DNA of 64,000 nucleotides, taken from contig NCSJ02000056.1 of the NCBI GenBank assembly GCA_002812745.2, positions 108,199 through 172,198 of the forward strand, written 5' to 3'. This DNA is from Scytalidium lignicola (lineage: Eukaryota > Ascomycota > Leotiomycetes). Shown in pieces: positions 48,569 to 61,016 of this stretch (position 1 is its first letter; each line of letters starts with the position of its first letter). Position numbers and translations under genes: made by a program. The notes under the pieces were generated by a model. It did not search any database. It worked only from the letters and a program-made list of their open reading frames with translations, and was not told where the DNA came from.

Positions 48569-48932
48569 AGAATGTTTGCAATAGCAGCTACACACCATTA
48601 TTTACCAGATATCCATTATACATGTTGGGCAAGGCAAATCAAGAGATCCAACTAGACTTAACTAACATTCAATGATGAACTGTTTTCTCGCATTATGATT
48701 CGACCTTCCATAGTCCACTGATGCCATTAGAATCCTTAATTAGTGATCAGGGTTGAGGCATTAATTTTGACTCACTTTAAAAATATAGCTAAAAAAAATG
48801 GGAATCACAGTCTCGAAGGACTAAACTAATTTTTTTTTTAGAAAATGAAAGTCTCGGTGGAAATGGGAACAATATTATTACATTAATATACGAGTAGATT
48901 TGGTCTTGTGCGCGAGAGACTGACTGGATGCT
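48569..48932. other. Intergenic between convergent genes
   Basis: 364 bp, AT-rich with A and T runs (48780-48840), between the methyltransferase (+) and the lyase (-) ends. Confidence 0.5.
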
Positions 48933-50010
48933 TTATCCAGGTTCTTGAGTCTTCCATTCCTCCAGTAGTCCATCAACGTCAAAACCACACTCTTCCGCAC
49001 TGGCCAAAATATTCAAGCACTTCTTTACAACAGGAACGTCTATCATCTTGCCATCTAATGTCCAGGCACCTCTCCCTGAGTTTCTGGCTTTTTTGTCAGC
49101 GACAGCAACCCTCGCAGCCCATACTACCTCTTTATGCTCTGGAGCAAATGTTTTCTGAACAACCTCAACTTGAGAAGGGTGGATACACTGCTTTCCATTG
49201 AAACCTAATCCTTTGCCCTCACTGGATTCCTTCTCCAGCAATCGTAGGGCGTCATCTCCTTTAAATTTAGTGCACACAAGGTCAATCGCAGACGATAGAT
49301 TATACGCTTTGCTAGCAGTCACAATAGCAGAACGAGCATACAAAAATTCAGATAACGAAGGAGTCCGAGTAATAGATAAATCAGCCGCAAAGTCCTCTCC
49401 AGCGAAGAGAAGGCCATCAAGATACGGTGATGCAGTACAAATCTCCCGTAGTGACATGAGAGCCTGTGCAGACTCAATTAATGCCAATATTTTTATTTGA
49501 TTCTTAGATCTTAGATCTTGATCCGGCAACAAGTGACGGATCACATCAGATACGAAGTGAAGATCGGCTGCTGAGTTGACCTTTGGCACAACAATTGAAT
49601 CTAGGTCAGGCACTTTTAGCTAAAAGTAGTGTGAAGTTAGCATTGCCTAGTAACACTTGAAATCATTCCTCACTTTGCAAACATACCACTTCTGTCAGGT
49701 CCTGTAGTGCGTGGCCACTATCTACCGCGTTAATACGCACTGCTTGTTTCCTGATGCCTTTTGCCTTTGGCTGACGCAGGAAGTTGGAAACAGCAATGCG
49801 AGCTTCCTTCTTCAAATGCGGTGATACAGAATCTTCAAGATCATATACCGCTAGGTCAACATCTAACCCGCGAGATTTCTGGAGCATCTTCTGAGAAGAC
49901 CCCGGAACTATATTCATTGTTGTCAGCATTAGGTCTCTGGACCGAACTATTAGGAAGTTTTACGTACTGTAGAGCAATGCTCTTCTTAGAGTCGAGTTTG
50001 TCAAACTCAT
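48933..50010 (-). CDS. HpcH/HpaI-CitE family lyase (citramalyl/malyl-CoA lyase-like)
   Basis: Three minus-strand exons (50010-49968, 49907-49687, 49619-48933) close in phase to 316 aa. The tiny first exon supplies the conserved RRALLY, which splices to IPGSSQKM, the family's standard start. DLAVYDLEDSVSPHLKKEAR carries the acidic Mg-binding region, VRIN the substrate-binding Arg, VVPKVNS the next strand, ALIESAQALMSL a further active-site Glu, and FNGKQCIHPSQV the C-terminal signature. These TIM-barrel enzymes cleave beta-hydroxyacyl-CoAs, such as citramalyl-CoA to pyruvate plus acetyl-CoA. It is divergent from the hydratase gene over 330 bp. Confidence 0.92.
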
Positions 50011-50340
50011 CTCCGCTAATTTATAATTGAAATTATTTTTGAGTTAATCATTCTCACCCCGTTTATACATCTAGAACTAGACATTTCATTCATGGTAACT
50101 ATTCAACAAAGCGTTAATTAATTACCGACAGGTTGCGTCCAGACCCGGTTGCAGTAGCCGAACTGCCGAACCACCTTCCCCGTCAAACCCGAGGTCGGTT
50201 CAAGCGTCGCCAACCCTGTAGAGCAAGGATGCGTCAAAAGGTTTCCTACGAAAATAATTGAAGTATAGAGTACACCAGGCATATTAGTCTCTATGTGAAT
50301 CCAAGGAATCATTGATACAGCAACGACAACTCTATACCTG
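50011..50340. promoter_or_regulatory. Divergent promoter, lyase / hotdog hydratase
   Basis: 330 bp between start codons, consistent with joint control of two consecutive pathway steps. It contains GACCCGG and CCGAGG blocks at 50150-50195, possible CGG-type regulator sites. Confidence 0.5.
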
Positions 50341-51413
50341 ATGAAAATGGTCCGCCCGTCACTGAGACTCTCCTCTAGTGTGTCATCATCAGCATCCAAA
50401 GCAGCAACTCAATTTTTAGAACGCGCAGCGAAAAATGGCGTTCTAGTTCAAGAACAGCTCTTTGATGGAAACCAGCTCCAGAAGTTGTCGCTCGCACTAA
50501 ATCGCTCTTTGATGTATAAATCCCTGAATATATATTCACGACCACCTCCTAATGGTACGCCACTACCTCCTGGGTATCACCTTGTTTACTTTACACCCAA
50601 TGGGTGCGAGCAGGATCTTGGGATCGACGGCACTGATCGTACAGTTAATCCACCGCATCCATTCACCAGAAGAATGTGGGCTGGAGGTTCAGTACAGTGG
50701 GCTCGTGATAACAGACTAAGAATCGGGCAGGCGGTGCGAGAGACAACAGAAATATTATCAGCCCAACCGAAAACAACTAGAGGAGGAGAGCCAATGATTG
50801 TTGTAGATGTGAAAAAGACATTTGAGAATGAAAAGGGACTAGCAGTTACAGAAAATAGGTAATCCGTTACCTCCATATAGTGCAGAGGATTTTAACGATT
50901 GTGATGATGTAAACAGAAATTGGGTATTTCAAACAGAAATCACAGAGCCACGACTACCCAATGAAAAGCCAAAAATCGTTAATTTACCGGAAGGTTGTCT
51001 TTCAATATTTTGTATTACTGTCCTAGCCCATTGCTAATCATCATCCTACAGGAACTATCACTCGAGACTTCTGCCAGTCACCAGTGTCTTTATTTCGCTT
51101 CTCAGCTCTTACCTTCAATGCACACAAGATTCATTATTCACAGGAGTGGTGCAGGAACGTGGAAGGCCATCGCGACCTAGTTGTTCATGGACCACTCAAT
51201 CTTATCAACATGCTAGACCTTTGGCGTGATAATAACGAGAATGGGGATACTGAGGTCCCGCAGAATATATATTACCGAGCAATGTCTCCGTTATATGTAG
51301 GAGACAGGTACCGAGCGGTCATGGAGCAGACAGAGGATGGAAGAGTTTCAAATACAGTTATCTATGGACCGTCTGGTGCCATTGCTATGAGAGGGGAGAT
51401 AAATCGGGTTTAA
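50341..51413 (+). CDS. MaoC-like hotdog (3R)-hydroxyacyl/mesaconyl-CoA hydratase-type protein
   Basis: Three exons (50341-50858, 50917-50993, 51052-51413) close in phase to 318 aa; Met3 at 50347 is an alternative start. The N-terminal ~25 residues are Ser/Arg-rich, a possible mitochondrial signal. The N-terminal hotdog has HLVYFTPNG, RRMWAGG and VKKTFENEKG; the C-terminal hotdog has LFRFSALTFNAHKIHYSQEWCRNVEGHRD and VVHGPL, the hydratase-2 catalytic region. Relatives include mitochondrial FAS dehydratase (HTD2) and mesaconyl/itaconyl-CoA hydratases. Next to a CitE-like lyase and a CoA-transferase, the hydratase of a C5 dicarboxyl-CoA route is the better reading than fatty acid synthesis. Confidence 0.88.
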
Positions 51414-51942
51414 GTACAATCAAGTCCTGCTAGAAATTAGGCCAACTAGTAGTTTTAAGATTCTTCACACGAAACTCTACGAGGCCTTACAGAAGATAAA
51501 CACATCAAATTTTAGGCTATGAAACATTAATTTTAATTGTGTCTGAAATATGCAGATATGGCACAAATACCTTTCCATCTGTGGCTAGTTATAGGCAAAG
51601 ATCTACAGCCATGTCAGCATTGTTAGCCGATTGATAGTCCCGAGCAACGGTTATTGCTATTCGAATGGTAGTTAATTCTTCAGTTATTACCCTGCTGACT
51701 CTTTACCCCACTTCTCCGCACTGTTTCCAGTCTATTCCCAGGGCTTTGTGCCTATCAAGCATATACTAACTGGTGTTTAGTGGCATGATGCGAAGAATTA
51801 ACCCATCTTTCCCCAACTCATTTCCCCACACTTCCCCGGTATATAAAACAGCACCACCACCCAATTTCTTCTTGTTTCAAAACGATATGGGTGATATCTC
51901 TAATATTTCTACCACTCCCTCTTCAAAACACTCAAGGTCACG
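51414..51942. other. Intergenic, promoter of the permease gene
   Basis: 529 bp. TATAAAA at 51840 lies about 100 bp before the start codon and is a likely TATA box. Confidence 0.5.
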
Positions 51943-53760
51943 ATGTTAAAAGCTTCTGGCGCTGATAAAGCGCTTGACGAAACTATGTCTAACCACCTCG
52001 AAGAAGCTCTCGAAGACACTAAAGCCGAGCCTGTCGTGCAAACCGAAGAGTACGAGCATACGGCTGCACAAAAAGCCCTTGTTCGGAAACAAGACATTCG
52101 TATTGTCCCTCTTTGCGCTTTTATCTATCTTCTCTGTTTTCTCGACCGCTCAAATATCGGTAAGTGGAAGGGCCTATCATTGCTTATACCAGTTATAGTT
52201 CTAACGTGATATGACAGGAAACGCTAAAAGCCTCAACGCAAACCACAAGCATGATCTCCTCTCTGAGACTCACATGACCGATTATCAGTACACGTCAGTA
52301 ATCCATGCTCGATCTCAAATATATTAGCTTACTCAAACCTATGCAGGATCGCTCTCATGCTATTCCTAGTAGCCTATGGGGTTTTTGAAGTCCCAAGTAA
52401 CTACTACTTAAAGAAATTTACTCCGAGCAAGTGGATTGCATTTTTAATGCTCTCCTGGGGAGCCTTGACGATGGGGCTTGGAGGAGCGAAGAATTACGCA
52501 ACTGTGGCTGCCATTCGGTTTCTCCTTGGGACATTTGAGGCTGGTAAGTTACCTAAAAGATTCCTCAGTACTGATTAGCTTGCTGACGGCATAATGACGA
52601 AGGTCTCTTTCCTGGCTTTGTTTACTATATCACATTCTGGTATCGGGCGGATGAACGCTCACTACGAGTCGCATACATTCTCGCCTCCGCAACTGTTGCA
52701 GGCGCATTTGGCGGAGCCTTAGCATTTGCTATTGGACATATGGATTATGTGAGCGGCCTTGCCGCCTGGAGGTGGCTCTTTATACTTGAGGGTCTTCCAA
52801 GTTGCCTATCCGCTTTCCTGATTTTCTTCTTCCTACCCGATTACCCCGAAAGTGCTACGTGGCTGAATGAAGAAGAGAAAGCGATGGCAATTGAAAGACT
52901 CCGCATTCAAGGCTCTCATGGTGATGACCCGCCTTTTACTTGGGAAATGGTTAAATCTACTCTGTTAGAATGGAGGTTATACGCCCATTACCTGGTAAGT
53001 CCACGAATCGCGGTTGCTCTCATTACTGAGTTGTGTAAACTAAAATCAAAATAGGTCTATTTCTGTCTGAACTGTCCATACTCTTCGCTTTCTCTATTCA
53101 CACCTAGCATTACAGCTGGTCTTGGATATAAAAATCTTGAGGCGCAACTAATGACTGTCCCACCTTATGCAGTTGCCTGTAAGTATTATGTCAGTAAAAT
53201 AATTTATCTCAGAGCTAATAGAAGTAGACGTTTTTACCCTTGCAGTTGCTTACTCTGCAGATCGATTTAATGCGCGAGCACTACACTGTGCAGGAGCTGC
53301 ATTAATTGGCGCAATTGGATTTCTGGTCTCCGGGCTGCTTCCAGCGCACTCATATTCGGTCAGTATCCTCATTTCCAAAAACTATGCAGCAATCCACTAA
53401 TTTTCTGTTGCAAAGGCTCGATACGGATGTCTTATCGTGGCAACATGTGGATCATTTGGACTCATCCCCCCTCTTCTAGGCTGGCTCTCGTCCAACTTAC
53501 ACTCCACTGCTTCAGCTGGACTCGTTATTGGGATCAATCAGATGTGGGGTGCTCCTGGCCAGATTACTGGTGTTTGGATTTACAAAGCCGATCAAGCAGC
53601 TATTGGTTATCCTTTAGGGCATTTTGTGAACTCAGCCATGCTATTTACGATTTCGGTCGTATCCTTAGCCCTTGTAGTATACTATCGTTATATGAACCGG
53701 CGGATACGCATGAAAATGAGTAGAGGGACCGTTACGGATGCACAATTTTTCAAGTATTAG
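51943..53760 (+). CDS. MFS permease of the Dal5/anion:cation symporter type
   Basis: Seven exons (51943-52159, 52218-52293, 52347-52543, 52603-52994, 53055-53178, 53246-53358, 53416-53760) close in phase to 487 aa with about 12 predicted membrane helices. RIVPLCAFIYLLCFLDRSNIGNAK is the standard first helix of this subfamily; VFEVPSNYYLKKFTPSKWI, FPGFVYYITFWYRADERSLRVAY and FFLPDYPESATWLNEEEK follow in the expected order. Members import anionic organic compounds such as carboxylates, nicotinate and allantoate. It is the probable plasma-membrane uptake step for the acid degraded by the cluster. Confidence 0.9.
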
Positions 53761-54265
53761 TTAGTAGTGTTGCCCTTTCCCCCTCTTAGATAGCCATTAT
53801 CGAATAGAATGCGTCAATTATACAAATATAAGATCCTGTCATATAGAGAAGGTGTTGGATAGACATATTGCTCGGCAGATAGAAATTTAGGGTGAGGAAA
53901 GCTAGATGAAAGAAGAAAGTCAGGAAATTACACTATCAATGATTGGTCGAAAATAATAATTCAGGAGTTTTTGTAACCTCTAATTCCTAAGATCAGGTGA
54001 TATGTCCCTTAACATGATAACGATTTAGCAGTCTGGTTTTTAATTGATTTATAAGCTCATAAAGTAAGTAGTCTCGCTATTTCGTAGATAGGACCTTGCC
54101 CATAATAGTTAGTAAGATTTAAATTTAGTAGCCAAGAACTGGAGGGGTAATTATTATGATTATCTATGCACTTTTCAAATAATAAATTATTCCAACAAAA
54201 ATAATAAGAAATACTTTTCCCAATCCCTGAAACCCCCCTAGTTCCCATCCAAAACGTCCAAAATT
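53761..54265. other. Intergenic, end of the catabolic cluster
   Basis: 505 bp, AT-rich, no gene. Confidence 0.5.
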
Positions 54266-54720
54266 ATGTCAGTAGTAGACTGGCACGACTCCCCATTCGA
54301 TGTATACATCGGCCGTTTCGTTCCCGATGGCCCACCAGGTATCGGTCCCGAATCAGTAAGTCCGCAAGAAAAATTCTAATAAAATCACCTCCGAATTGTA
54401 CAAGTACTCTTTGCTTAATTAATTAATTAATTGTCTGATATAAAAATAATAAAAAGTGTCCCTTTGGAAATCCATTCGTTTTAAATGACCCTTCCGATCC
54501 AAAAGAGCGCGCCGAGGTCATTGCAAACTACGAGCGTTGGTTGCTGGCTCCGGAGCAGGCCGAACTGGTGGAGAAGGCGAAGAGAGAGTTGAAGGGGAAG
54601 GTGCTGGGGTGCTGGTGCAAGCCACGTGATTGCCACGGAGATATTTTGAGGGCGGTGACGGAGGAGACGGCGGAGGAGACGGAGAAGAGGAGAGCGGAGG
54701 TATTGGGAAGGAGAAGGTGA
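54266..54720 (+). CDS. DUF4326 small protein
   Basis: Two exons (54266-54355, 54457-54720) close in phase to 117 aa. FDVYIGRF near the start, CPFGNPFV at the exon junction, and GKVLGCWCKPRDCHGDIL are the DUF4326 signature (three Cys and a His that could bind metal). The C-terminus is charged and Glu/Arg-rich. Function of the family is unknown; phage and fungal members exist. The second exon is GC-rich compared with its AT-rich intron and flanks. No link to its neighbours is evident. Confidence 0.8.
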
Positions 54721-55144
54721 CAAAAGATTACTTAAGTATTAGAATGGGAGAACTTGAGAGGTTGTTATCCAGGTATTTTGTTTTTCATATAAATTTACTA
54801 CCTTGCAAATAAGATCATTCATAATATCCACACTGTGCAAAGATTTCTTCTTTAATATGTATAACGCATGGGGTGATATTTAAAGGAGCTAGACTAAAGT
54901 CCCATCNAAAAAAAGGTTATTTACCTATCTCACTAATTACATTGCTAAGGCTCCAGCAACCACGGAGGAATGTAAAAACAAGTTTGAATAAACCTTTATA
55001 TATTGGAAAACTTGAGTGATTCAGATGAATTCTCTAATCCTACCATTTCCTTGCTATTATAATAACTTCGAAGGGGATATATGGCCNTTTTTTAACGTGT
55101 CACTATAAGGACAGAAGTACTTGTAGTGTAGTGGTCTCCACCCT
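54721..55144. other. Intergenic with two N bases
   Basis: 424 bp between convergent genes; N at 54907 and 55087 beside A and T runs. No gene. Confidence 0.5.
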
Positions 55145-57093
55145 CTAGGCATTCAAGTTGAGCGGCGACGTGCAGGAGAATGAGTTCAGTTGCGGAATAT
55201 CAAATGCCTCGATCAAACCTATAGATAGAAGTTAATAAACGTCTGGTTAAGTATGGGGTGGGTGATTAGGATAACACCTACCTTCGACAGCAGCATACAT
55301 GCCCAAACCACACATAGCTAGCGACGCCAGGAAGTATATCACGTGCCAAATATTGATGGCAACTTGCCAGGGGCCACCGCAGAAGAAGCCGCGGATGTAT
55401 CGTTGCACAGTTGTCTCATTCCTGATCACTTCTCCCGTGGTAGGATCGAATCCCTCGCCCTGATCAGCCCGGATAGCGTTTCTCTGGATGTCGAAGCCTA
55501 GGGCGAAGAATGGCGGAAGCGTGTAGGTTAGATTCAGGAGCATAGAAGCAGCGATGACGCTGACAAAACCGAAGTAGTCTGGAATGGCAGCTGCGATGAC
55601 AAATGCTACCGACCACCAGACTGGAACAATAGCAGCGTAGATGACCTTACCAGTCGTCGTAACGAGCGGAGGTGCATTGAAGATGTCCACGAGGATGTTG
55701 TTATAGAGGACTTTAATGCCGATGTTTCCGTAAAGACCTGCGGCGATGAGGGCAGCGATCAAAGAAATCATGTTACCCGCGGTTTGCCAGGCGTAGATGC
55801 TTACACCTTGGTAGCTGGGATTGAAGCTGTACTGGCCTTGGTAGTGGTAGATAAAGCATCCATAGATGAGGTACACGGTGTAGATGAAGAATTGGGCTCC
55901 CCACATGGCTTTGAGGAAGTCGGCAGGTCGCTTCATCTCTGCGAGAAACTCCACGAAGAGCTGAGCACCCGCATATGCCAACACCCCAGAAAGCAAACCG
56001 TTGATAGAACCGATCAGGCTTCCGGGGGGAAGATTGTTGTAGTGGATGATGGGAGGGTAGTTACCATTGGCATCAGGTGTAATGGTGGAACGGTCGACCG
56101 CGCTGCCCGCCGAACCCAGCACAGAGATTGAGTAGTTTGGCGGCGAATGCGCGACAACTCCCATGCTGATGAAGATGACCAGCAAGTTGAGCCAGACGGC
56201 GAAGTTGGCGACCCAGCCATACGATTTGAGCGTGCGGATCTGGGTGAGGAAGAAGCCGACGCAGACGAAGAGGACAGGGCAGACGACGTAGCACAGTTTG
56301 AATTTGGAGACTTGTGAAATGTTCTCGCCGTACTGGATCACCACCTGGCCCAGCAGCAGGAGGAGCCCCAGGGCCTGCATGATGTTGGTGATGTAGCGGG
56401 TCAGCGTGCCCCAGGTGCGAAAGCCCAGATCGCCATAGTTTCGGGCGGGAAATTCATAGCTGTCGACACCGAGAAAAACATGATAGATCAAGTATCCCGA
56501 GTAGCCAGCCATGAAGCCGAAGATGGTGTAGAAGGCGATGCCCGGTCCCCAGCCCAAGGTGCCCATGGCGAAGCCCACGCCATATGGTCCCAAGATATCG
56601 GTGGTGATCAAATAGAAGCCTTTTTGCCAAGCACGTTACGTTAGCACCGCTCGCGCCAAGGATGAGATGAATGAAGCTTAATTATTTTGGGGAGGGGCTT
56701 GTAGGAATTTTCATATTGTTTTATACTCGGGGACCACTTACATGCACCCCACGACGCGGTTCTGAACGCGCGACTGGCATTTGTCCACTCCTCGTCGCTG
56801 ATCTCGAGTCGATTCTCGTGGGATGTGAAATCCGTCGCGGTAAGATGTGTGACGGTCGCGTCAGAGTCTTCATGGCCCTGCTTCTTGCGCAACACAATCT
56901 CGCGCCAGTTGAGCGAGGGAGACTCGAGGCTCTTCTCCTCCTCGCGCGTGCGCTGGGCATAGTAGTGGTACTCCTCGAAAGTGACATCGGGATCGTGCGG
57001 TTTGCGCCATTGCGGTTTGATGTATGCACCGGCGCTGGGCGCGACAACGTCTGGCGGGCTTGGCAGCTCGGCTGGCTTTTGTTTTTCATCCAT
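55145..57093 (-). CDS. AVT-type amino acid transporter (AAAP family)
   Basis: Three minus-strand exons (57093-56742, 56619-55282, 55218-55145) close in phase to 587 aa. The hydrophilic N-terminus of about 110 residues (VTFEEYHYYAQRTREEE) is typical of fungal AVT proteins. Membrane segments start at WGACFYLITTDILGPYGVGFA and include TLGWGPG, about 11 in all. The last intron is worth noting: unspliced, the frame would end in an atypical RCYPNHPPHT tail, whereas splicing gives EGLIEAFD and SCTSPLN, the family's normal C-terminus. It probably moves amino acids across the plasma or vacuolar membrane. No sign of membership in either cluster. Confidence 0.9.
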
Positions 57094-59424
57094 GGGGAAG
57101 CTGTTAGCTCTTATCTCCGGGTCCTTGGCTCTTGGCTGGCGGCACGACGGAGAATTTAATTGCTAGTTTAGAAGCAGAAGCAGAAGAAACAGAGCAGTTG
57201 CTTGAATGACTCCGAGCGCAAATGTATAGAAAAGAAAGAGAAATGCAAACTCGGCCGGGAGGTGCGGATCATAAGACGAACTTTGCTGGATTGGGAGAGC
57301 TGATCGTACAATCTCTTTCTTACCTAAGTTCCCATTCTAGTTTCTTCTTCGCACCTTCCTATCTCGTCGACTGGAAGGCAGCTGCGCACGTGACATACAA
57401 CAGCTTCCACACCCTCAGATGCTTCCAGTCCAATCAAAGAAAAATGATTTACAAACTATTCAAGGCAGGGGCTTCCTCTTATTAATAGCTTCAACTAGTT
57501 CAGTTCAAGGAGGAACGGTTCCATGTTCGATATCCACAAATTTACAGCAAGACGTTTCCTGACAGGCCGGTCTTCGAGCTTCGATATACACTCATTCTTC
57601 CCTCCCTGTATGGAATTAAGTTACACGGGCTTGATAACTGGTTAATACGAACTGTTGATACGGTGCCGGTACCGGTATGCCGGAGCTTCGGTGAAAATCC
57701 TGCCTTTGCCATTGACCAAACGAAGAAACACCCCATGGAGAGTTTGACTACGCGCTCCAATGGAAATTGCTCCCATCTCGGGCCGTGACTATCACAAGTA
57801 CGGGATTGGTCCAAAGAACCCCATATGAGAGATTTCATAGTATACTGTACCTTACGTACTACTGTATTTCCTCCAACGAGACATCACGATAAATGCTTCT
57901 AGAACTGTGGGGCTCGATGTTCTAACGCAGGTGCCATGAAGAACAAGGTTTCGGATACAGGTACTAGGTATGGGTGCATGCGCCGTGCCCGGGTTTTTAC
58001 GCCGGTTGATCCAAGCATTATCCGAGCATCATCTAAACAAGTAAGCATATTCGACAATGAGTCATAGAATAACCCAACAATAAGAGCTGGCTCGATTGTA
58101 AAGCCATCCCGGGCGTATCGAGAGACTATCACTAGACAGGGAGCTGACAATGGCCCAAGAGGAACCAGCCTCGGGAAAAGATACCTCCAAGCATACGAGG
58201 CTGGAGCGGTGATTTTAATTTATATTCGGAGAGTTTCAAACGAATCATATTGTAGCTTTAGGATTAGTGGTGGTCCTGGACTTCAATATGCTAAGTGAGC
58301 CTCACACTTAGTATAGGGGGTTATCCCCTCGACCGCCAGAAATGGAGTCACTTATGCAAAAGTGCACCAATATTCTCAGAGGTTCTAAATAAAAAAAGCT
58401 CTGTTCACCAAACCATCTTCATAAATTGAACAATGTGGCCCGTCTATCAACGACGGCCTCAGCTATATAAGTAATTTTCTCACATGAACCAAATCACGGC
58501 CTAATTATCTCTCCGTCACACCTCCAGCAACACAGCCTCTACGCCTTGTTCTAGCGCTTACCATGCCAGGTGAGAACCCTATCCCAACAATGAAACATAA
58601 CAGAACAGTGAGTGCATGGTGGACAAGGTTGTAGCTATAACAACAGCGCTAATGTATGAGAGCAATGGTTGAGAGAGCTCTGTTACGCATGGATGCGACG
58701 AACGTGCTGTTACTGTTGCTGGGAATGCTTGCTAACCGCCACTTGATGCACCCAGCTAGGGTAGATTGTTGATGTACGGCAATCACCTATGTTTGATTAG
58801 ATTGTGCTGATTTACATCGTAAAGAAATAATTACTGACCACAACGCTTATCCAATCTATTAAAATCATAAGCAAAACATTAAGCATTCACATCACAAGAA
58901 AACTCACCTAAATTCTACACCCAGCACATTTGGAGGACAGCGTTTATAAGTGGTCTCATAAGTGGTACACCACGCCCGAACAGTATACCTAACGTGCCCG
59001 CATCCAAACTCCACTTGGGTATAGTCACACATGATGTTCAAGATTTAGATTTATAATTATTAGTCTTAAAATGATGCAAAATAATTGCAAACTATTTCGC
59101 CTGGCTATACTGAGATCATGAGGATTAAATAAGAACATGGTATATAAAGGTCCTTAGTCGTATCCGAGAAATAGAGGAAGATCCAGGAGCCACACATACC
59201 AAGCCGAGTTAGAACGTAAAAACGGATCTAAGACCCAAAGACAATAACTGCTGATTTATCATTGATAACGTCCTTATTTCTATAAAAATTTTCCATGAAT
59301 GTACCTACTTTGTCAGGTTAAGCATTAATGAGCGAGCAATAGCACGAGTTGGTGAAGGTCTGAGAGCTGAAAATGCACTGGGTCAGATATGCTGTAATCT
59401 TCATGCCGCCAAGGATCCGAGTAG
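57094..59424. other. Gene-free 2.3 kb
   Basis: No supported gene. At 58563 an ATG is followed at once by a good 5' splice site (ATGCCAG|GTGAG) after a pyrimidine/CAACA-rich leader, like a first exon, but I find no downstream exons. Small minus frames (57542-57838, 57899-58150, 59325-59543) have no motifs. Confidence 0.45.
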
Positions 59425-59425
59425 A

Positions 59426-59471
59426 CTATACCAAATGCATCAGAGACGTGTCTCTGATGCATTTGGTATAG
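59426..59471. repeat. Perfect 22-bp inverted repeat with 2-bp spacer
   Basis: Arms 59426-59447 (CTATACCAAATGCATCAGAGAC) and 59450-59471 are exact reverse complements around GT. No transposase or TIR pair is seen nearby. It could be a hairpin-forming palindrome, an excision footprint or a miniature element remnant. Confidence 0.9.
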
Positions 59472-59944
59472 CGTAGAAATACAGATATCTTTCCGTCCTG
59501 GACTCATTCCAAAAGACAACACAACTCTTGATCCACCTACCATGGGAAACAGCCTCAGTGTAAGTTCTATTATCGATGACCTTCATTTATTAAAGCCCGA
59601 GAGATCAACTGCCTTGGATGAATTGCATACACAGGTATGCTCTCGTGCCAGGAAGTTAGAAGCCCGCTCTAAGTTGAAACAGCACTGAGAGGTTAGAGCA
59701 TACTTGAAATCAAAATTTCATGATGATACGGAGGGCTCTCGGAAATCCCAACTAGGGCAGCCGCAGAGAACGATTTATATTAAAAAGGAACAGAACGAAG
59801 AGAACGAAAAAGCATCTCATTGTGAGCAGCAATTGATTAAGGCAAAAAACGAATCATGGCACGACGACAGTTCAGGTGTATTTATTTCTTGACGAAGATT
59901 CGGAGGAGTTGAGAGCAGAAGGAGTTTTGAGCCTAGAAATTCAA

Positions 59945-60480
59945 GGATGCAGGATGGCAGGCGGACCGGTTTATTGAAAGGATGAAGACTACTGAGAATT
60001 TCTATTATCAAGAAGTCGTCCAGGTCCGCATAGACAAATGGTATAAAGGCCATGTGGTTCTGTTGGGAGATGTTGCTCATTGTCCCTCTCTTTTCACTGC
60101 CATGGAAACCACGAGTGCTTTCATTAGCGTATACGTCCTAGCTGGTGAAATCAGCCGCAATCCAACTAATCTTCCGGAGGCTTTTGCAAAATATGAGCAG
60201 GTATTACGGCCATTTGTCGATGTGGTACAAAAGATCAGTCTAACCATCATTCACTAAGCAATTCCCAAGACGCAGTTTGGAATCGCCATTATTCATTTTA
60301 TTGAAGGCATACCATGCTACTTTCGCATCCTTGAAATTCTTGCAAGCATTTCAACAGAAGAAAAGGGTAGTTAGAAATTACCTGATTACCCAGAACTTGA
60401 GACGCTATCTCTATAAAATTCCTCAAGGAAGAGACTTAGAGAGCCTCATAACCCCCACCGTTCTGAGGATGGCATAAAGT
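59945..60480 (+). pseudogene. FAD-dependent monooxygenase, C-terminal fragment
   Basis: An exon-like block from 59945 reads ADRFIERMKTTENFYYQEV then WYKGHVVLLGDVAHCPS and TSAFISVYVLAGEI, the GD box that binds FAD ribitol in aromatic-hydroxylase-type monooxygenases (family form GDAAH). A TAA at 60255-60257 ends it; similarity seems to go on in another frame to about 60480 (GIAIIHFIEG). The N-terminal GxGxxG Rossmann part is absent upstream (59540-59940 gives no match). A truncated, dead copy; the family call rests on about 100 residues. Confidence 0.7.
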
Positions 60481-61016
60481 GCGATTTGATATCAAAAAAT
60501 TGGACTTTTATTTTTCTCTTGAAATATTCAAAGCTTCGGACTTTGACGCTATACATTGATACCCTCTTCTCTTCCTCCTCTCCCTTCTCAACTCTTCATG
60601 GTTAATTTCGTGTGGTTATATGCTCTGCACTGCGGATGCTCGATCTTGGGATCCGATGTATTATTTTTATATATCCTTGGCAAGAAAAGCAATTATTTCA
60701 TGTGTGGTAGCGTTCTACTGGGGCTTACCATCTTTCTGTACAATATATTCCAATTCTATACATGAATAGACGATTGCAGAGTATCTAGACCCATCTCTTA
60801 TCAAAATAGTACAAGCCCGTCACTTCTAAGTTTAGCAGCGTGCATATTGAGCCTAGATAGCAGAATACTCAGAATTTTACGTACTGCCGTTATGATTATC
60901 ACACGCTAATCCTGACACGAAGAAAATTCGTTTCTGTTCGGAAAGGTGAGCAGAGCTGCTTTACCAACTGTTTTTGGTGAGTTAAGGTGAGCAAGGGCGA
61001 TGACTTGATTTAATCA
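60481..61016. other. Intergenic, no gene seen
   Basis: 536 bp. A 69-codon hydrophobic plus frame (60556-60765) looks like chance or a decayed membrane segment; not called. Confidence 0.4.

Noticed and set aside
55247..55281. Unspliced C-terminus of the amino acid transporter ending at 55247
   Set aside because: Splicing at 55281 to 55218 gives the family's normal C-terminus and closes in phase.
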